Below are positions 60,888 through 64,000 of a stretch of 64,000 nt of DNA, piece by piece; position 1 is the stretch's first letter; each line of letters opens with the position of its first letter. The DNA lies in assembly GCF_022200785.1 (NCBI RefSeq), contig NZ_CP087585.1, positions 3,472,001 to 3,536,000 on the forward strand. Reading direction: 5' to 3'. Source of the DNA: Pedobacter mucosus. Lineage in GTDB: Bacteria; Bacteroidota; Bacteroidia; Sphingobacteriales; Sphingobacteriaceae. A program made the translations under genes and the position numbers. The notes beneath the pieces are model-generated. The model searched no databases, was not told the origin of the DNA, and saw only the letters and a list, made by a program, of their open reading frames with translations.

Positions 60888-62887
60888 TGCCTCCTTGGAA
60901 CTTTCCAGATGTCGGTTAAGAATAACAGTTCCTGACGCAGATGATAAAGCTCTTCTTCCAATTGGGCAAAATGCTCCTTGGTCTGTACATCAATATTGAA
61001 ATCTTCTCCATCATGCAATACGCCCGGCTTTTCATCTACCGGTTTAAAAAGCACCATGATACCTTTTGTTTTTACCTTCTTGTCTTCAAAGGGACTGATG
61101 ATCAAATCAACCTTGATTCTCCTGGTAGAATCCGGCTGCATGAACTCTATGTTGTTGACCCTTACCCGCTGATTTAATTTCACGGCCTTATGTAGCGAGG
61201 CGCTATAGGCAATCGCGAGGTTTTCGGGCAAAAGTTCCTGTAAATTGAAGTTAAAACGCTCCGGTCTAAGATATGGGGACAAGTCACCAAAGGCCTGTGT
61301 AACCTTTCCATCCTGGTCGATAACCACGCCACAAAAACCGCTTTCACTTAAGATTACTTCTGTCATGCCTGGAATCAACGCAGGTTGCACGACCAGAGCT
61401 TTGGAACCGGTCACCATTTCCAGGTGTTTTAGGGGAAGATCAGATAACGGGGCAATTAGTGAGCTATCCAGGTTTACCCGGCGCCTGTTTTGGATATTCT
61501 GATAGATCTTCCACTTGGCACTGATTTCTGAAAAGTCTTCCTTTGCAATTGATAAATTTTCGCTGGAACCCAGAAATAGAAATCCCTTTTTTCTAAGCCC
61601 AAATCCCAACTTAGCCAGGATCTGTTTTTGAAGCACGGGCTTGACATAGATCAGCATGTTCCGGCAGCTGATCAGGTCAACATCAACATAGGGCGGATTC
61701 AGGGTCAGGTCATGACGGGCGAAAATCAGCATCTTACGGATCTCGGGCTTAATCCTGTAACTGTCATCACCCTTGTCAAAGAAGTTGTCTAAACGTTCCC
61801 TGGAAACGGTTTTTTCAATATTCGCAGAAAACACACCTTTTGCAGCCTGGTCAAGTGCCGTGCGGTTGATATCTGTGGCAAAGATTTTTACATCCACCTC
61901 CCTATGGTTCTTGATCAGGTGCTCTTTAACCAAGATAGCCAGTGAATAAGCCTCTTCTCCTGTAGCGCAGCAAGCCACCCATAACTTTATATAATCGTTA
62001 CCTGATTTATGCTGGACTATTTGCGGAATTACCTCATTTTCCAAGATGTGGAAAGCTTCGGTATCCCTAAAAAAGGAGGTTACACCAATCAGAAAATCGC
62101 TGATCAACAGTTCGATCTCGGCCGGGTTGTTTTGCAGAAAGGAAAAAAATTGATCTTCATCCATTATGTTTAGATGAAGCATTCTTCTGTTGATCCTGCG
62201 TACAAGCGTCGGCAGTTTATAATCGGTAAAGTCAAATGGAAACTGCTCTTTGATCAGGCCTACAATGTGGGATAAAAATCCCATACTAAGGTTCGGCTTC
62301 TGCGTAATACCCATATGTTGATCTTCATGAACATATTGTTGGATCGCTATCGGCAGCGCTTCAGCGGGGAGAACGAACCTGGTATTGCTGATGGCAATGG
62401 AAGAATTTGGCATCCCATCGAATTTGGCGTCCGTTGGGTCTTGGACCATGATCACCCCACCCGCATTTTCAATCGCAACTGCCCCGCGTGACCCATCGGT
62501 TCCAACGCCGGATAGTACCACACCTATTGCCTTGTTGCCCCTTTCCTCGGCAAGGGAAACAAAGAACGCGTCCACGGTCATGTGTGGTACTGACTGGCCT
62601 TTCTTGTCAAACATAAACAGCCGCCCATCTTTGATACCCATGTATTTTGTATTGGGGATTAAATAAACCTTATTGGTTTCCACTTCCATGTCCTGCTCCG
62701 CTTCGATAACCTCCAGGCTGCTATGCCGGTCAAGGATCTCTGCCATTCGGCTTTTAAAGTCGGGGGAAAGATGTGGAATGATTACATAGGAGACACTGTC
62801 AAGGGGGGTATGCTCAAAAAACGCAGTTAACGCTTCAAGACCACCCGCTGATGCTCCTATTGCCACAATAAATTGATCTTTTGCCAT
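60749..62887 (-). CDS. CheB-CheR half of a frameshifted CheB-CheR-PAS-kinase gene
   Basis: About 712 residues from the ATG at 62887; a GTG at 62902 is less likely. It has a CheB domain (Ser13 in GASAGG, IPHLSPDF, GVGTDGSRGA), then a CheR methyltransferase (about 205-470: RRINRRMLHLN, VTSFFRDTEAF, WVACCATGEEAYSL, DLISCRNMLIYV), a PAS-like section and the start of a long coiled coil. After LRQELLF the reading frame changes to a basic nonsense tail (about 57 residues, rich in Arg). The proper continuation NRHLESSKEAMQAYNEELL lies in the -1 frame. Either one C is missing at about 60920 or the shift is programmed. The CheB and CheR parts look intact. Confidence 0.85.
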   Translation of the reverse strand: MAKDQFIVAIGASAGGLEALTAFFEHTPLDSVSYVIIPHLSPDFKSRMAEILDRHSSLEVIEAEQDMEVETNKVYLIPNTKYMGIKDGRLFMFDKKGQSVPHMTVDAFFVSLAEERGNKAIGVVLSGVGTDGSRGAVAIENAGGVIMVQDPTDAKFDGMPNSSIAISNTRFVLPAEALPIAIQQYVHEDQHMGITQKPNLSMGFLSHIVGLIKEQFPFDFTDYKLPTLVRRINRRMLHLNIMDEDQFFSFLQNNPAEIELLISDFLIGVTSFFRDTEAFHILENEVIPQIVQHKSGNDYIKLWVACCATGEEAYSLAILVKEHLIKNHREVDVKIFATDINRTALDQAAKGVFSANIEKTVSRERLDNFFDKGDDSYRIKPEIRKMLIFARHDLTLNPPYVDVDLISCRNMLIYVKPVLQKQILAKLGFGLRKKGFLFLGSSENLSIAKEDFSEISAKWKIYQNIQNRRRVNLDSSLIAPLSDLPLKHLEMVTGSKALVVQPALIPGMTEVILSESGFCGVVIDQDGKVTQAFGDLSPYLRPERFNFNLQELLPENLAIAYSASLHKAVKLNQRVRVNNIEFMQPDSTRRIKVDLIISPFEDKKVKTKGIMVLFKPVDEKPGVLHDGEDFNIDVQTKEHFAQLEEELYHLRQELLFLTDIWKVPRRQCRLITRSFFLLMRRCRARMRNCSPSMKNWKRSIPSTSTRSMSSIT

Positions 62888-63370
62888 TAAAACATGTTTC
62901 ACCCCAAATCAAAAAATAAACTCTTTTTTAAAATTTCGTTTGAGAATTTGTTATATAGACAATCGAAAAGAAAAAATGGGATAAAATTTATTTACAGATC
63001 AGTTTTTTTGTAATTTATACATTTTTAGAGAGAATCTTATTATTCTCTTATGATCGACTTGGGATTAGAGCCTAAAGGAATAATAACCGAGATTTCCCTG
63101 CTTGTTCACTTTATCGCCAATTTGTTTTTCTGCTTTTTAATAAAAGATACAAATATGTAGATAAGCCTCAATCCTAACAAACGGTTAATAGTAAGTAGTA
63201 AATTAATTCCTAATTCAAATTATTAATAATTTCCCAACTCATCCGGTATAAAGAAACTATCGCATTCTCAGACGCTTGACTCAAACTAAATAAGATTATT
63301 CATGTTTAAAAGACTAGTTTGCAAGAAGTCCTTTCATTTATAATCCAAGTTCTTATAAGCCGTGATATGT
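62888..63370. other. Intergenic stretch upstream of the CheB-CheR gene
   Basis: About 480 AT-rich bases between divergent genes. A hairpin AGAGAAT/ATTCTCT (63029-63048, loop of six) is the only structure noted, without a T-run. No gene or RNA recognised. Confidence 0.4.
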
Positions 63371-63874
63371 ATGTCGTTTGAAAATAGTGATAGGAAGGCT
63401 CTTTTGGAGCTATATTCAAAATATGCTCCAGCCATTTTTGGCATACTGACCAGAACCATAACAGACCAGAATCTAGCAAAAGAGTGTTTAACCCGGTCAT
63501 TTTGTAAAATCTGGTCAGAGCGACTAAGCTACGATCCTGCGAAAGAACACCTATTTACCTGGATGGTAAAAGTTGCAAGGAGTTGTGCACAGAGCAAACC
63601 ATTTGCTTCAAAAGATCAGTTGGACAATAATATACGTGAGGATATTGATCTTATATTTGGAACCAATATTAGAGCGTATCTGCACAGGCAGTGTCATGCA
63701 GAGGGGAAGAATTTTGGGACTTGCCTAGATATAACAATGAGGCAAGCTATAAACATGATTTACTTTGAATCACAATTTTTTGCTATAACGGCAGAAAAAT
63801 TTGGAATGTCTTTGGATGGTTTAAAAAGAAAAACAATACAATCTATTAGAAAGTTAAAAACAGCTCCAAAATAG
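63371..63874 (+). CDS. Degenerate ECF-type sigma factor
   Basis: About 167 residues from the ATG at 63371; a GTG at 63362 is an alternative. Region 2 is recognisable (LLELYSKYAPAIFGILTRTI then AKECLTRSFCKIWSERLSYD then HLFTWMVKVARSCA). The region-4 part is weak (QAINMIYFESQFFAITAEKF, then GLKRKTIQSIRKLKTAPK) and the usual helix-turn-helix is hard to see. It may be a divergent sigma factor or an anti-anti-sigma-like mimic. It diverges from the CheB-CheR gene. Confidence 0.65.
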   Translation: MSFENSDRKALLELYSKYAPAIFGILTRTITDQNLAKECLTRSFCKIWSERLSYDPAKEHLFTWMVKVARSCAQSKPFASKDQLDNNIREDIDLIFGTNIRAYLHRQCHAEGKNFGTCLDITMRQAINMIYFESQFFAITAEKFGMSLDGLKRKTIQSIRKLKTAPK

Positions 63875-64000
63875 ATTTCAATTAGCTAACAATCGATTTA
63901 ATTTAATCTTGTATCCCTGTCATAATCGTTAATTTTACTGGAACCTTATTCTGTACGATATATCATCAGTGAATGGCAAGAGTATTGAACCACTAATCAT

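Noticed and set aside
60900..60930. Programmed -1 ribosomal frameshift
   Set aside because: TTC-TTA-ACC is not an X-XXY-YYZ slippery site and no clear stimulatory stem was seen; a one-base deletion or sequencing error is simpler.
1..64000. CRISPR array, complete insertion sequence or rRNA operon
   Set aside because: No regularly spaced repeats, no transposase and no rRNA signature were seen on either strand.

Overview
The window reads as chromosome of a Bacteroidota bacterium, most likely a Sphingobacteriaceae member close to Pedobacter. The support is AT-rich DNA, two SusC/SusD pairs, a FecI/FecR-type sigma/anti-sigma pair, TAnnTTTG promoter elements, many cytosolic PAS histidine kinases with stand-alone receivers, and families typical of that group (DUF5690, a DUF4450 remnant, SPL-type radical SAM). 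No rRNA, intact tRNA or CRISPR array was seen.

0-24 kb. The window opens inside a LacI-type repressor that diverges from an esterase plus GH28 polygalacturonase operon (pectin use). A seven-haem lipoprotein cytochrome, a PAS kinase/receiver pair, an SPL-like radical SAM protein and two polytopic membrane proteins follow. Next is an RsbQ-like hydrolase coupled to a kinase whose PAS domain resembles that of RsbP. Then come a large AsmA-like protein, a Crp/Fnr regulator with a membrane protein, a cold-shock-like small protein, and a CheB/kinase/receiver group containing a dead receiver fragment. A DUF4450 remnant and a GH43-like enzyme close this part.

24-56 kb. This is the main theme, a phosphorus-scavenging region. 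It holds a SusCD pair with an alkaline-phosphatase-superfamily enzyme, PhnZ, an XRE-cupin regulator, a phosphonatase-like HAD enzyme, a DUF5690 transporter and a TIGR03364-like FAD oxidoreductase. A sigma/FecR/SusC/SusD/nucleotide-phosphodiesterase operon follows. Beyond it lie a GDPD-alkaline phosphatase fusion, a beta-propeller phytase with its own TonB receptor, lipoprotein and TPR regulator, a metallophosphoesterase, a phytase-like esterase and a phosphodiesterase remnant. The SusCD operon and the phosphonatase operon carry the same 39-bp four-half-site element, AGTTTA-N7-TAAACT-N1-AGTTTA-N7-TAAACA, in the same orientation relative to transcription. This ties an outer-membrane uptake system to phosphonate breakdown.

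56-64 kb. An integrase remnant and att-like debris mark an old insertion. Next are two small divergent genes around a palindrome, a receiver, a CheB protein, and a CheB-CheR-PAS-kinase gene split by a single frameshift. A degenerate ECF-like sigma factor ends the window.

All functions are inferred from reading sequence and translated motifs. No database search was run.
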